This document shows positions 33,801-44,200 of a stretch of 64,000 nt of DNA, piece by piece. The notes under the pieces were generated by a model. That model had not been told where the DNA came from. It made no database searches and saw only the letters and a list, made by a program, of their open reading frames with translations. Each line of letters opens with the position of its first letter. Within the stretch, counting starts at the first letter, position 1. This DNA is from Zea mays (Eukaryota; Streptophyta; Magnoliopsida; Poales; Poaceae): positions 139,981,988-140,045,987 of the forward strand of contig NC_050105.1 in assembly GCF_902167145.1 (NCBI RefSeq). Direction: 5' to 3'. Both the position numbers and the translations under genes were made by a program.

Positions 33801-34403
33801 CACGAAGGAGTTTATGTGCCTCGTACATGCTCTTTGGCAGAACGTGATCCTCCGGAAGCAGGCTGCCAATAATTGTCAACAAACCATCGAAGGCGTCTCG
33901 ACTCATGCTATACTGTGACTTGAACGCAATTATACGCCCAATGGCATCCAGTTGAGAAACCTTTGTCTTGCCGTGAAGGGGTTTCTGTGCCGCATCAAAC
34001 ATGTCGTAGAATGCCTTTGCGGTCGCCTCTGGCTCGTCCTCCATACGTCCTTTGGCGAACTGTGCCTCGTGATAGTCGTCCAACATGTCCGCTACCCCAG
34101 CATCAGCATTGTAATCCTTGACGCGTTGTCTCACCACCTCCTCTCTCGTGCGATGCGCTTCACCATGGAAGATCCACCGAGTATAGTCCGGCGTAAATCC
34201 ATTCTTCCAAATATGTTCTACCATGACCTTCTTTGTTTTCCTTTTCCTATTGGCACATTTGCTGCACGGACAAGGGACTAGACTAGCTCCTTTAGCAGCT
34301 TCACCAAATGCCCGTTCCACGAAACATCGGTCTTCCTAATCCATTCAGGGGTGACATCATTACGTCGAACGCGGCCCATGTACATCCACTCACGGTCCTC
34401 CAT
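30892..34403 (-). pseudogene. TNP2-like CACTA transposase, decayed
   Basis: The catalytic transposase of the element. From the ATG at 34,403 come the Transpos_assoc N-terminal domain (CPCSKCANRKRK), the TNP2 transposase core (about 33,900-32,560; FAWCVHGKFPCPVC-type zinc motif, here FCAWCVHGKFPCPVC; DVMHTEKN), the DUF4218 region (32,335-31,750; PPGFFNLMQHL) and, after an intron (31,747-31,672), the DUF4216 exon (31,671-30,892) with an acidic C-terminus. Breaks: a one-base frameshift near 34,318, a TGA near 33,377, a TAG near 32,560, and further stops between 32,335 and 32,560. Not functional as it stands. Confidence 0.88.
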
Positions 34404-34501
34404 CCTCTAACATATATAACTGAGTATAGTTTAATATAGACATGTAATGCATGTACACTACGTTCCTACCTTCTAATAGGTGAGGATAGGTCCTAATCCC
34501 A

Positions 34502-34702
34502 CCCGCGGTTGCGTAGATGGAGTTAGTTTCCATGCTCTACTCCGATCCGAGATAGAATTTCGGCAGCACCTCCCCGCTGTTCTCCGGATACACGTCCTGG
34601 CAAGGAGAGTGTACTGTCCGGAGAACAACAGGGAGGTGACGCCGAAACTCTATCTCGGACCGGAGTAGAGCATGAAACTAACACCATCTATAAAACCGCG
34701 GG
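34502..34702. repeat. Long hairpin upstream of the CACTA transposase gene
   Basis: Arms 34,502-34,588 and 34,617-34,702 are about 86 bp each, close to 90% complementary by eye, with a 28-base loop. They lie about 100 bp upstream of the transposase ATG (34,403), probably in its leader, first intron or promoter. Confidence 0.85.
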
Positions 34703-36060
34703 CTGTCCAAAAAACGTGGACAATTCGAAACTGATACATTTGTAGATATGCAAAGATATGCATATCTACACCGTATTTCTTTCGAACGGGAGACGCCTAA
34801 CTGGGTTACGTGATCTACGACCATGATGCGGAAATAGAGGTTATACCTAGGGTGGCGGTGGAGTCAGGCTAGTGGGGCTGTGGCGGGTCGGTGCAGTGGC
34901 GACGCGATGCGGTGCAGGCAGACCCGCAGCGACTAGGAAGACAAGTATCTTCTCTGTAAAAAAGAAACACAAGTCTGTTAATACAAAAAAAATTGACAGC
35001 ACCTCCCCTGTACGTTGAGGTTTTTAAAACCTACAAATAAAACTAACAGCACGATGGCTGACATGCACACAGTAAGAAGAAATTCACCTAAAGTATACAC
35101 TACTAGCAGTTGTCACATTTCTTATTTCCCATTGCAAGCCATCACAATACACTACTAGCAGTTGTCACAGTACACTACTAGCAGTTGCCGAGTGCCTATC
35201 TCAAAGTTATATGAGCTCAAATATCTATCCTCTTCTCGGTCATAAGATATTTGAGTTCATATGACGAAGTACAAATAATGAAGCACCTAAATGAAGCCTT
35301 ATCATTGTAAAACAGATGCAGTGGAAATAATGAAGCACCAAAACGACCAGATGTTTGGAGTAAGGCTATGTGCAAATAAGACACCGGAAATTTTTTTTCA
35401 ATGATCAAGAAGAAAATATGATGTAGTTCAATTTATATGAAGCAAACAAATGAAGTCTTGTTGTGTACAATGCACTTAATTTAATATCAATATATTTTTT
35501 ATCAGTTGCATTTGTTTGTTTTGCAATAGGACTGTAACATTTAGAGAACAACACGTATCACTGTGAGAATGAGCTCTCCATGTGCTTCTAATCATGGACA
35601 TTGACTGCATCTATGAGAATGACCATTAAATAATACAAATAATAATACACAGTATCAACGTTTCAGGAGCACATGATTAAATTGGAAAAAAATGATTGTG
35701 TAAGTTTCGAAAATAACAATAGCAAGTTTAAAATGACTCACAAAAGAATGACTACTTCAGATCAATCTGTCATATATAGCACATAGCCTTACGACATGAT
35801 TAAGTATGACATTCTCAATTTTTTCAGTATGATAAATTGGAAAAAAACCTAGGATTCTCTTGTGTATTAGCAAGTGATTACAAACAAATGCACACATGTT
35901 GACGACAACTGTGAGAATGACCACTACATAATACACAGTTTCAAAAATAACAGTACACATAATTCAGTATAATATACAATATGAAAATAACAGTGGCCAG
36001 TGACTAAAATGAGTCACAAACAGAAGCACTAAAATAAGTCACAAACAAAAGCACATGAAC
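34703..36060. other. CACTA non-coding interior
   Basis: AT-rich sequence between the transposase gene and the 5' subterminal region. Three copies of ACACTACTAGCAGTTG stand at about 35,098, 35,151 and 35,171. No conserved coding segment was recognised. Confidence 0.6.
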
Positions 36061-36119
36061 TCATCGTACCTGGATATAGTCTTCCTGGGCGAGCGACGTG
36101 AAGGAATGTGTTTGATTTG

Positions 36120-36320
36120 GTGTCCACGCTTGACAATTTAGGATTGCGGCGGCGCGGCGAGGGCGTGGGCGGGGACAAGGGCGAGGAAGCGGCGCGGCGT
36201 GGGCGCGGGCGAGCGCGCGCGGCGTGGGCGTGGGCGCGGCGGCGCGGCGGCGGCGTGTGAGACTGAGAGAGTGAGAGTTAGAGAGTGAGAGAGAAAGAAG
36301 AATTAACAGCGTTATGTACA
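36120..36320 (-). promoter_or_regulatory. GC-rich block at the 5' side of the CACTA element
   Basis: From about 36,140 to 36,255 the sequence is almost pure G and C with many CpG sites (repeats of GGCGGCGCGGCG and GTGGGCGCGG). It lies just inside the 5' subterminal repeats, upstream of both minus-strand genes. In Spm an equivalent GC-rich region downstream of the promoter controls epigenetic activity; a similar role here is an inference from position and composition. Confidence 0.45.
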
Positions 36321-36560
36321 CGCGCTTTGCCGAGTGCCCGTGATCTGGCACTCGGCAAAGATTTTTTTTATTTTTAAAATAAGCTTTGCCGAGTGCCAGA
36401 TCCGGGACACTCGGCAAAGGCTCCTTTGCCGAGTGTCGACGAGGTGACACTCAGCAAAGACTAACTTACACTTCTTTGCTGAGTGTCACCCAAGGGGCAC
36501 TCGGCAAAGCATACTTTGCCGAGTTTCAACCATCTGACACTCGGAAAAGTACATTTGTAT
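36320..36560. repeat. Inner block of CACTA subterminal repeats
   Basis: About ten TTTGCCGAGTG-type motifs, several degenerate (TTTGCTGAGTG, CACTCGGAAAAG). It is separated from the true 5' terminal array (37,480-37,856) by the long inverted repeat, so it is a second, inner array. Confidence 0.85.
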
Positions 36561-37500
36561 TTTTTTGTTTTGTCTCCCAAACTTTTTGTGATATGTTCCT
36601 ACACTATGTAGACCTACATGTATCATTTGTGGACAATTATAACTGAGTTTTCAATATCTAGTAGATTTAGTTCGTTTATTTGAATTTCTTCGGAAAATTC
36701 AGATTTGAACTGCAGGTCACTCGAAACTTGAAAAACCGTGCATGGAAAAATGATATTCATGTTACTTAGCATAAGTTACGACCGATTCCAGGAGCGGACC
36801 AGAAACTTCGAGCAACATGCTCACTAAACATGGCCGTGAACTTGCCATCCACATGTTTAAAAATTGTATAAAACACAAACAAAGTCAGAAAATCATGAAA
36901 CTTGTCCACGTGTCATGATATCATATGTACAGGCTGTGATAAAAATTTTAGAATGTTTGAAGAAAGTTGTGAGACACTATATGTAGAAACCTAAGAGAAC
37001 TACACATGAAATCATAGAGTTTCAATGTGGATCTCTTAGGTTTGTACACATAGCGCGTCATAGTTTCCTCAAAACTTTTTCAATTTTTTATCACAGCCTG
37101 TACATATGATATCATGACACATGGACAAGTTTCATGATTTTTTGACTTTGTTTGTGTTTTATATAATTTTTAAACATGTGGATGGCAAGTTCACGGCCAT
37201 GTTTAGTGAGCATGTTGCTCGAAGTTTTCAGTCCGCTCCTGGAATCGGTCGTAACTTATGCTAAGTAACATGAATATCATTTTTGCATGCACGGTTTTTC
37301 AAGTTTTGAGTGACCTGCAGTTCAAATCTAAATTTTTTGAAGAAATTCAAATAAACGAACTAAATCTACTAGATATTGAAAACTCAGTTATAATTGTCCA
37401 CAAATGATAAATGTAGGTCTACATAGTGTAGGAACATACCACAAAAAGTTTGGGAGACAAAATCAAAAAAATAAAAATATACTTTGCCGAGTGTCCAGAG
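36530..37500. repeat. Large inverted repeat, arms of about 465 bp
   Basis: The left arm (about 36,530-36,997) is repeated in reverse at about 37,033-37,500 with a loop of about 35 bases. Examples of the pairing: GACCTACATG (36,611) with the reverse near 37,416; TTCCAGGAGCGGAC (36,786) with its reverse near 37,232. By eye well over 90% of positions pair. The outer ends run into CACTA subterminal repeats. It contains no open frame of note. Confidence 0.92.
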
Positions 37501-37856
37501 AAGACACTCGGCAAAGAGTACTTTGTCGAGTGTCCACTATTTGACACTCGGCAAAGAAGCCTCTTTGCCGAGTGCCAACTGTCGGCTCTCGGCAAAGACT
37601 GACGGCCGTCAGCTTTGGGACGGCCGCTGACGGCCCTTTGCCGAGCGCCACCTTTGCTGAGTGTTTGACACTCGGCAAACGTGTCGTTGCCGAGTGGGGT
37701 CCTGTGTCGAGTGTCCAGCACTCAGTAAAGAGGCTCGTTGCCGAGAGCCTAACTTTACCGAGTGCGGCTCTCGGCAAAGCAGACTTTGCCGAGTGCCCGA
37801 CAAAAGGCACTCGGCAAAGAGGCCGACACTCGGCAAAGCCTTGGATTCCGGTAGTG
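37480..37856. repeat. CACTA 5' subterminal repeat array
   Basis: Dense TTTGCCGAGTG/CACTCGGCAAAG motifs up to the terminal GTAGTG at 37,851-37,856, mirror image of the array at 27,959-28,520. Confidence 0.9.
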
Positions 37857-37893
37857 ACCGTTGATGTTCTTTGTCTTTTGTTTAGCCTTTGAA

Positions 37894-38418
37894 ATGGACG
37901 GTGATCGGAGGGTGATGTATGACGGGTGGAGAAAGGATGGAGCACATTCGAATGAATGGATGAGTGTAACAAAGGCTTTTTTATTGAGCACGCTTTCAAA
38001 GATGCAACTGGTCGTCTAGTGAAGTGTCCTTGCAATCGCTGCGAGAACAAGTGGCCTCAGAAGAAGGAAGAAATGGAGAAACACCTTTGCAAAATTGGGT
38101 TTATGCCGAACTACATTGTATGGTACTGGTATGGAGAGTCTATTAGACACGTTGACGCAGAGGTGGAACTTGATGACGATCATGATAGGATGGACGGCAT
38201 GTTGCATGATCTTGGTAGGGATGTTGAAATGAACGCTGAGGAGCCGGGGCAGCTTCCACGCGATGCTCAGGAATTCTTCCGGCTACTCGCCACGGGAGAA
38301 GAGAGACTGCACGAGCACACTCAGATGTCAATTCTTGGGACTCTCACAAGACTAATGGCGATAAAGTCGAAGCACAACATTTCAAACAGTGCTTACAACG
38401 ACATCGTCCAACTGATGG
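37894..38418 (+). pseudogene. N-terminal part of a second CACTA transposase (TNP2-like)
   Basis: From the ATG at 37,894 the frame reads MYDGWRKDGAHSNEWM, then a frameshift leads into the frame starting at 37,956 (GFFIEHAFKDATGRLVKCPC, NRCENKW, GFMPNYIVWYWYGE). This is the Transpos_assoc domain that starts TNP2-type proteins. The sequence is diverged from the copy in the neighbouring element and lies on the opposite strand, so it belongs to a different CACTA element. It is cut at 38,418 by the LTR of the Huck-like element. No CACTA terminus of its own was identified. Confidence 0.8.
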
Positions 38419-39869
38419 TGTCGGCGTTTCGACCCCGGGGGGTCCCTGGACCGACGAGTAAATTGTCGCTGCGTGTCCCAGCCTAGATGGGTCGGCGCGA
38501 GATGGAACACAAGGGGGGAAAATAGTAAGGGGAACCGCAGCCTCGTGTTATCCTGCGCCCAGGGCAGATGCGCTTGCAGTAGGGGGTTACAAGCGTTCGC
38601 GAGGGAGAGAGAGAGAGGGCGTGAGACTGCGCGTCAGCCCGTTCTCCCGTGCGGACACCTTTTTGTACAAGGGCCCTGGACCTTCCTTTTATAGACGTAA
38701 GGAGAGGGTCCAGGTGTACAACGGGGGGTGTAGCAGTGTGCTAACGTGTCTAGCAGAGGGGAGCCAGAGCCCTATGTACATGCCGACGTGGCTGTCGGAG
38801 AGGTGTTGGAGCCCTGTTCATGTGGCGTCGTGGCCGTCGGAGGAGCGCTTAAGCCCTGTAGAAGCACAGCTGTCGGGGCTATCTGATCCTTGTTGACGTC
38901 TCCTTGCTTCCATAGGGGGCTGAGAACCGCCGTCGTCATGGAGCACGCGGGGTGCCATCATTACTTGTTTTACCGGGGCGAGCCAGATGGGACGCCAGTC
39001 TTGTTCCCTATAGCCTGGACTAGCTAGGGGTAGGGGTAATGATGGCCCCCTTGTGGCATGGTCGGTCCGAGCCCGAGGTCGGGCGAGGCGGTGATTCCTC
39101 CGAGGTCGAGGTTGAGTCCGAGCCCGGGGGTCGGGCGAGGCGGAGACCGTCATCCGAGGTCGAGGTTGAGTCCGAGCCCTGGGGTCATGCGAGGCGGAGA
39201 CCGTCGTCCAAGGTCTAGGTGGAGTCCGAGCCCTAGGGTCGGGCGAGGCGGAGACCATCTTCCAGAGTCGAGGTTGAGTCCGAGCCCTGGGGTCGGGTGA
39301 GGCGGAGACCGTCTTCCGGAGTCGAGGTTGAGTCCGAGCCTTAGGGTCGGGCGAGGCGGAGATTCCTATGGCGCCCGAGACCGGACTTGGCTGTTGTCAG
39401 CCTCACCCTGGCGGGTGGCACAGCAGTCGGAACAGCGCAGGCGGCGCTGTTTTCCTGTCAGGTCAGTCAGTGGAGGGGCGAAGTGACCGCGGTCACTTCG
39501 GCCTTGTCGACTGGAGAGCACGCGTCAGGATAAGGTTTCAGGTGATCCTTGCATTAAATGCTCCTGCATCCGGTCGGCTGGCGAGGCGATCTGGCCAAGG
39601 TTGCTTCTCCGCGAAGCCTGCCCGAACTGGGCCTCGGGCGAGTTGGAGGTGCGCCCGTTGCTTGAGGAGACCCTCAGGCGAGGCGTGAATCTGCCTTGGT
39701 CTACTATTCCTTCCCGAGGTTGGGCTCGGGCGAGGCGAGATCGTGTCCCTTGAGTGGACAGAGCCTTTACCGGAATTGCGCCCATCAGGCCTTTGCAGCT
39801 TTGTGCTGATGGGGGTTACCAGCTGAGATTTAGGAGTCTTGGGGGTACCCCTAATTATGGTCCCCGACA
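38419..39869 (-). repeat. 3' LTR of the Huck-like element
   Basis: 1,451 bp from TGTCGGCGTTTCGACC (38,419) to TCCCCGACA (39,869) on the plus strand, so TGTCGG/CCGACA inverted ends. It is GC-rich and contains a six-copy tandem repeat. The partner LTR is beyond the window. Confidence 0.88.
39062..39365. repeat. Tandem repeat in the Huck-like LTR, unit about 56 bp
   Basis: About five to six imperfect copies, each with GTCCGAGCCC, a GTCGGGCGAGGCGG core and a GTCGAGGTTGA segment. It is non-coding and lies in the LTR body. Confidence 0.85.
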
Positions 39870-39892
39870 GTAGCCCCCGAGCCTCAAAGGGA
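39870..39892 (-). other. Polypurine tract of the Huck-like element
   Basis: On the minus strand TCCCTTTGAGG and CTCGGGGGCTAC run directly up to the LTR end at 39,869. The position and G-rich content are those of the plus-strand primer site. Confidence 0.65.
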
Positions 39893-40599
39893 GTGTGGGT
39901 ACTCGCTTGGAGGCTTTGTCGCACTTTTTTGCAAGGGGACCGGTCTTTCTCGGTTGCATTTTGTTCCAGTTGGTGCACGCGAGCGCACCCGCCGGGTGTA
40001 GCCCCCGAGGCCTCGGAGGAGTGGTTTGACTCCTTCAAGGTCTTAGTGCCTTTCGTGATGCTTCGGCCGGTCTGGTTGTTCCCTCATGCGAACTGGTCGT
40101 TGCCCGGGTGCATAGTCAGGTTCCGAGTTCTTGGGCTGGTATGTTGATGCTGTCAACGGTTTGGCCAGAGCCGGGTTTGCGAGAGCAGCCCCCGAGCCTC
40201 TGCACAGGGCGAGAGGACGATCAAGGACTGACTCGGCTTTTTTTCATACGCCCCTTCGTCGCCTTTCTGCAAGGAGGAGGGGGGAAGCGCCATGTTGCCC
40301 TCGGAGGGTGCCGAACATGGTGTCTCCAGTGAGTTGGTAACGGGTGATCCGAGTGGACGCCCGTGCCCCATTCGATAAGGGTCGGCTAGTGGCCCAGAGG
40401 CGCGCTCCAAAAGTACCTGCAGGTGATTTGCCGGACCCGGTCTCGTTCGATAGGGTCTGAGGGCTCGATGCCTCCCTCTGATGGGATTTCGTTACAGAAT
40501 CGCTCCTGCTGGTCTCGGAAATGTCCTAGGGTACATCGGGAGCATAACCTGAGCCTCGGCCATGTATCAGACGTACCCAGAGTCATCCCTCGCTCTGCG

Positions 40600-40812
40600 T
40601 GCTCTGAGGCGTCTGTCGAACCCTTTGGGGGGCCAGCCTATGAACCCCTGATCAGTAGTGGGCGCGGAGCCCGAGTGGTCTGAGGCGGCTGTCGAACCCT
40701 TCCGAGGGGCCAGCCTTCGAACCTCTGACCAGTAGTGGGCGCGGAGCCCGAATGCTCTGAGGCGGCTGTCGAACCCTTCCGAGGGGCCAGCTTTCGAACC
40801 TCTGATCAGTAG
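40600..40812. repeat. Tandem repeat, unit about 76 bp, three copies
   Basis: Copies start near 40,602, 40,678 and 40,755, each with CTCTGAGGCGGCTGTCGAA and a later GCGCGGAGCCCGA. They lie between the 3' LTR and the antisense gene in untranslated sequence. Confidence 0.85.
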
Positions 40813-41149
40813 GGGGGCTCGGGGCCCGCTTCCTTCGCGGAGAAGGATCCCTTTCGGAGTATCCCCTTTTCTGGTCCCTGTAGCAAGAGAGAGAAAGGGG
40901 AAGCGAAAAAGGATACGAAATTGAACGACGTGGCGTACCTTTTTTGACGCGGTCATTATGGCGGAGGTGAAGCGTCGCCCGCTTCGCCTGCCAAAGGTGC
41001 CGCCTGCCCTACCGCGGAGTTAATGCGACGAGACGAGTGGTTCGCGGGGCAGCCATTGTGCATGCGCGAGCCGTTCGAGGAACGGGTGTTTTGCCTTCGA
41101 GTTTTGGATTTCGCGGCGGGTTCGGGCGGAGTGTTGAACGGGTCTTGCC

Positions 41150-41168
41150 CGGGCCTTTATATATTCGG
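41150..41168 (+). promoter_or_regulatory. Possible promoter of the antisense gene
   Basis: CCTTTATATATTCGG on the plus strand resembles a TATA box and lies about 140 bp before the ATG at 41,296. It would drive the antisense gene inside the Huck-like element independently of the LTR. Confidence 0.4.
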
Positions 41169-41295
41169 AAGAGGGACTAGTGGTGGTTCTTTGCTCTGCT
41201 GCTCGCCTCTGCTTAGGTTTCCGCAACCGAGGGAATAGCCAGAGAAAGAAAACCTCGCACCTTGTCCGTTCCGCCGCCACCTTCTTCGCTTGGTG

Positions 41296-44200
41296 ATGGC
41301 CGACCGGGTAACCGTCGTTCCGCCGCGCGACCCGTGGCCTTTCTCCACCGTCACGGCGGACGATCTGGAGGCCCTTGTTGCCGACGGCTTGCTTCGTCCC
41401 CTGTCCGGTGACCCGCAGCCGGAGTGGATGGCTCCTCCGAGCGGAGCCGCCCCGTCCCCGCCTTCAGGGTATGTGCTGAGTTTCGTCTCTTTCCATGAGC
41501 GGGGGTTCGGAGTGCCAGCAATCGTTTCATGCGGGCGATTCTGCATTTCTACGGGGTAGAGCTGCACAATCTCAACCCCAACTCCATCGCGCAAGCAGCC
41601 ATCTTCGCGGCGGTTTGTGAAGGATTTTTGGGATTGACCCCCACTGGGATCTGTGGACCCACCTCTTCTCCATGGAGCCTTTTGCCTTGACAACGGGGGA
41701 GAAGAGAGTCTGCATGGCGGTGCGGGCCGGTGGTTGCATCCTCCAGTTGAGGCAGGCACGCGCGCAGCAGTACATCCCCGTCATCCTTGTTTCTTCGAAC
41801 AAGGGGTGGTAGCGCCGGTGGTTTTACCTCCGGAACGACGATGGGAGGCTCTCGTCGTTTTCTCAACGAGTGGTGACCGCCGCCGGCAGCAACTGGTGCT
41901 ATGGGGCCCCGCGCGAGAGATAGAAGAATCTCCAGCCCCTTCTGGAGGCCCTGCAGGAGCTGCGGGATGGAGGGCTCACCGCCACGGGGGTGGTTGCCGC
42001 CATCCATCGCCGGAGGGTGCTCCCCTTAACAGAGCGGCGACTGCTGCTTTTGGAGATGATGCTGGGGGTCGACTTGGGGGTTCACAGGTGTCCTTGGTCC
42101 CCCTCCCCGCCGATGACCTCCACAGGCGGGTAGCCGGCACGGTAGGGAGGCTAGACGCCGGTGCCCTCACCCAGCTCCCGATGCATCCCGAGCGCGGGTG
42201 CATGTCCCTGGTGAGTGTCCGCTCCTTCTTCTTTCTTGTGTCAGATTGCCCTTGGTCTTCACAGTCATGACCTTTCGTCTATCTCCAGGAGCTGGGGTCT
42301 CACAAGCCTTCCCCGCCACCGGTCCCGCAGGACGCGGTGGACCGAGCCATGCAGAGGGTTGCTGCGGAGAAGAAGAAGGAGAAGAAGGACGCGAAGAAGG
42401 CTCGGGCCCGCGAGCGGATGCGGGCTCGGGACGCCTTGGAGAAGCGTCGTCGGCGGCAGGAGAGGGACGGGCTCCCGAGGGAGCCGTCGCCGGAAACGCC
42501 TGACGATGACGACGACGATGATGATGAAGACGATGACATGGCCGCCCGCCTGGGCCTCAGCCCAGACCTGAGGCTAGGCCAGGGGTCGTCGAGCCAGCCC
42601 CCGAGTGGGCCGGCGCCGTCGGTATCCGGGGCCGAGACATCAGGGTCCTGATCCGAAGAACAGGGGCAGGCCGAGGGGGTACTTGACCCCTTGGCCAAGG
42701 TAGTTGAGATGACCCCGGGGAGTCAGGCCATCCTGCCTGTTCCCCAAGAGCCATTGCCCGTGTCGGCGGCAGAGGAGGCCAGTCCTTAGGTCGCCGTGTC
42801 CGCGCCTGGGCGGACCGTCCCTTCGGCGCCCCAGGCGCCCGAGGCAGGGATGGTGCCGAAGCCGGCAGCGGGGCAAACCTTGGTGGTGCCCGCGGGGGCC
42901 GAGGCTCGAGGGGCCTCCCCGCTGGCGTGATTGGTCGTGGCCCGGAGTGGGTAAGTATCTTAGAATACCTCTGTCCCGGCTCCTTCTTTGTGTGTCTTGA
43001 TCCTGCTCTTCCCTTTCTTCCCAGCAAACGGAGGCACGATTCAACCGGTCTGGCTCCCCGGAAGGCCCTTAAGACGGTGCCAGCTTCTGCAGCCGGTGCC
43101 GCACCAGGCCTCGCTGGCCGGCTGGCCTCTACACAAGGTGCCCCCGAGTAGGGGGTTCAGGCGGCACAAGTTGCCATGGGGCAAGCTCCCGAGGCTGACC
43201 CCTCCGTCGAGGCGGCTGTCGTGTCGGGGGGGACTGCTGGCGCGGCCGCGGCCTCGAGCCCACCAGACGTGTTGTCGACGCTGGCGCCGGCTTCTGCCGA
43301 GGCTGTTGCCGCTCTGCCGTGGAGTCACCCGTCGCCGACGATGCTGAGATGGCCAAGGTGCCGCTACTCGAGGCCGACGATCGGAAACCTACCCCCTTAG
43401 CCGAGGAGGTTCCCAATGCGCCGACTACAGGGGGTGCCTATGCCTTGGAGGAGTGGGGCGCGGAACCGCGGCCCGTCCTGGGGAGCGGCGACCTTGTCCT
43501 CGCGCGGCGCAGTCCCAACGAGAGGCGTCAGTCGCTCCAGTTATAGGCCCGTGGTGCTTCGAAACCCCTCTTTGTTCTTGACGATGAGCGAGAGGAGCAG
43601 TCTTGGGACGAGCTTCGTGAGTGTGCCGAGGCAACGGTGGGGTTGCTTCGGTCGACCCTGGAGGTCCTTTCTAGGGACGTTCCCAGGATCCTCTAGGTAA
43701 GGATTTCAGGCATACCTTTCACGTGATCAAGGCATTCTTTGTGACGCCCTGCTTCCCTTCCTCAGGATCTGACGGATCTGAGCACCGCCAAGTCGTCGTT
43801 CATCCACCGCGAGGCCGACGTCTGGGGTTCGCTATGGTTTCTGAGGACCGCGCTTGCCGAGGCTACCGAGCGACTCTCCCAATGGAGCGCTGAGGCGGTG
43901 GACCTTCGGTTGCTCTGCGACGAGCTGGGGGCAGAGGCAGCGGCGGCACGCGCAGAGGCGCAGCGGCGACAGTTGGAGCTTGCCCAGGTCATCGGTGAGC
44001 GGGACCAATCTCGGGGCCGGGCCGCCGAGGCTGAAAGCCGGGCTGAGGCCCTTGGAGGCCAGCTAGCCGAGGCGTCCGCTCGGGCTAGAGCCCTTGCGGC
44101 GGACCTGGCCGTGGCCGTCGAGTCTGCTCAGTCCGCCCAAGCCGCAGCCTCGGAGCAGCGTGCCCGGGCTGGAGGTATGTCTTGGCTGTTTTGAGATTTT

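Larger units (their letters stand above)
27959..37856 (-). mobile_element. CACTA (En/Spm-type) DNA transposon, full length
   Basis: The ends are CACTACCGGAGTCGACCGC (27,959) and, in reverse, CACTACCGGAATCCAAGGC (37,856). Both are followed by many TTTGCCGAGTG/CACTCGGCAAA subterminal repeats. The outer three bases, ATC and ACC, are an imperfect 3-bp target duplication. Inside, on the minus strand, are a TNP2-like transposase gene (30,892-34,403) and a TNPA-like gene (28,779-30,787), the standard pair. The transposase is disabled by several stops and a frameshift, so this copy would depend on another element. Confidence 0.93.

Noticed and set aside
39062..39365. Frames across the Huck LTR tandem repeat (RLSPSPGVGRGGDR type)
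   Set aside because: Translation of a 56-bp tandem repeat whose length is not a multiple of three in all copies; no coding evidence.
42487..42545. GATGACGACGACGATGAT run as a standalone microsatellite of interest
   Set aside because: It encodes the Asp-rich stretch of the antisense gene's second exon and is explained by that gene.
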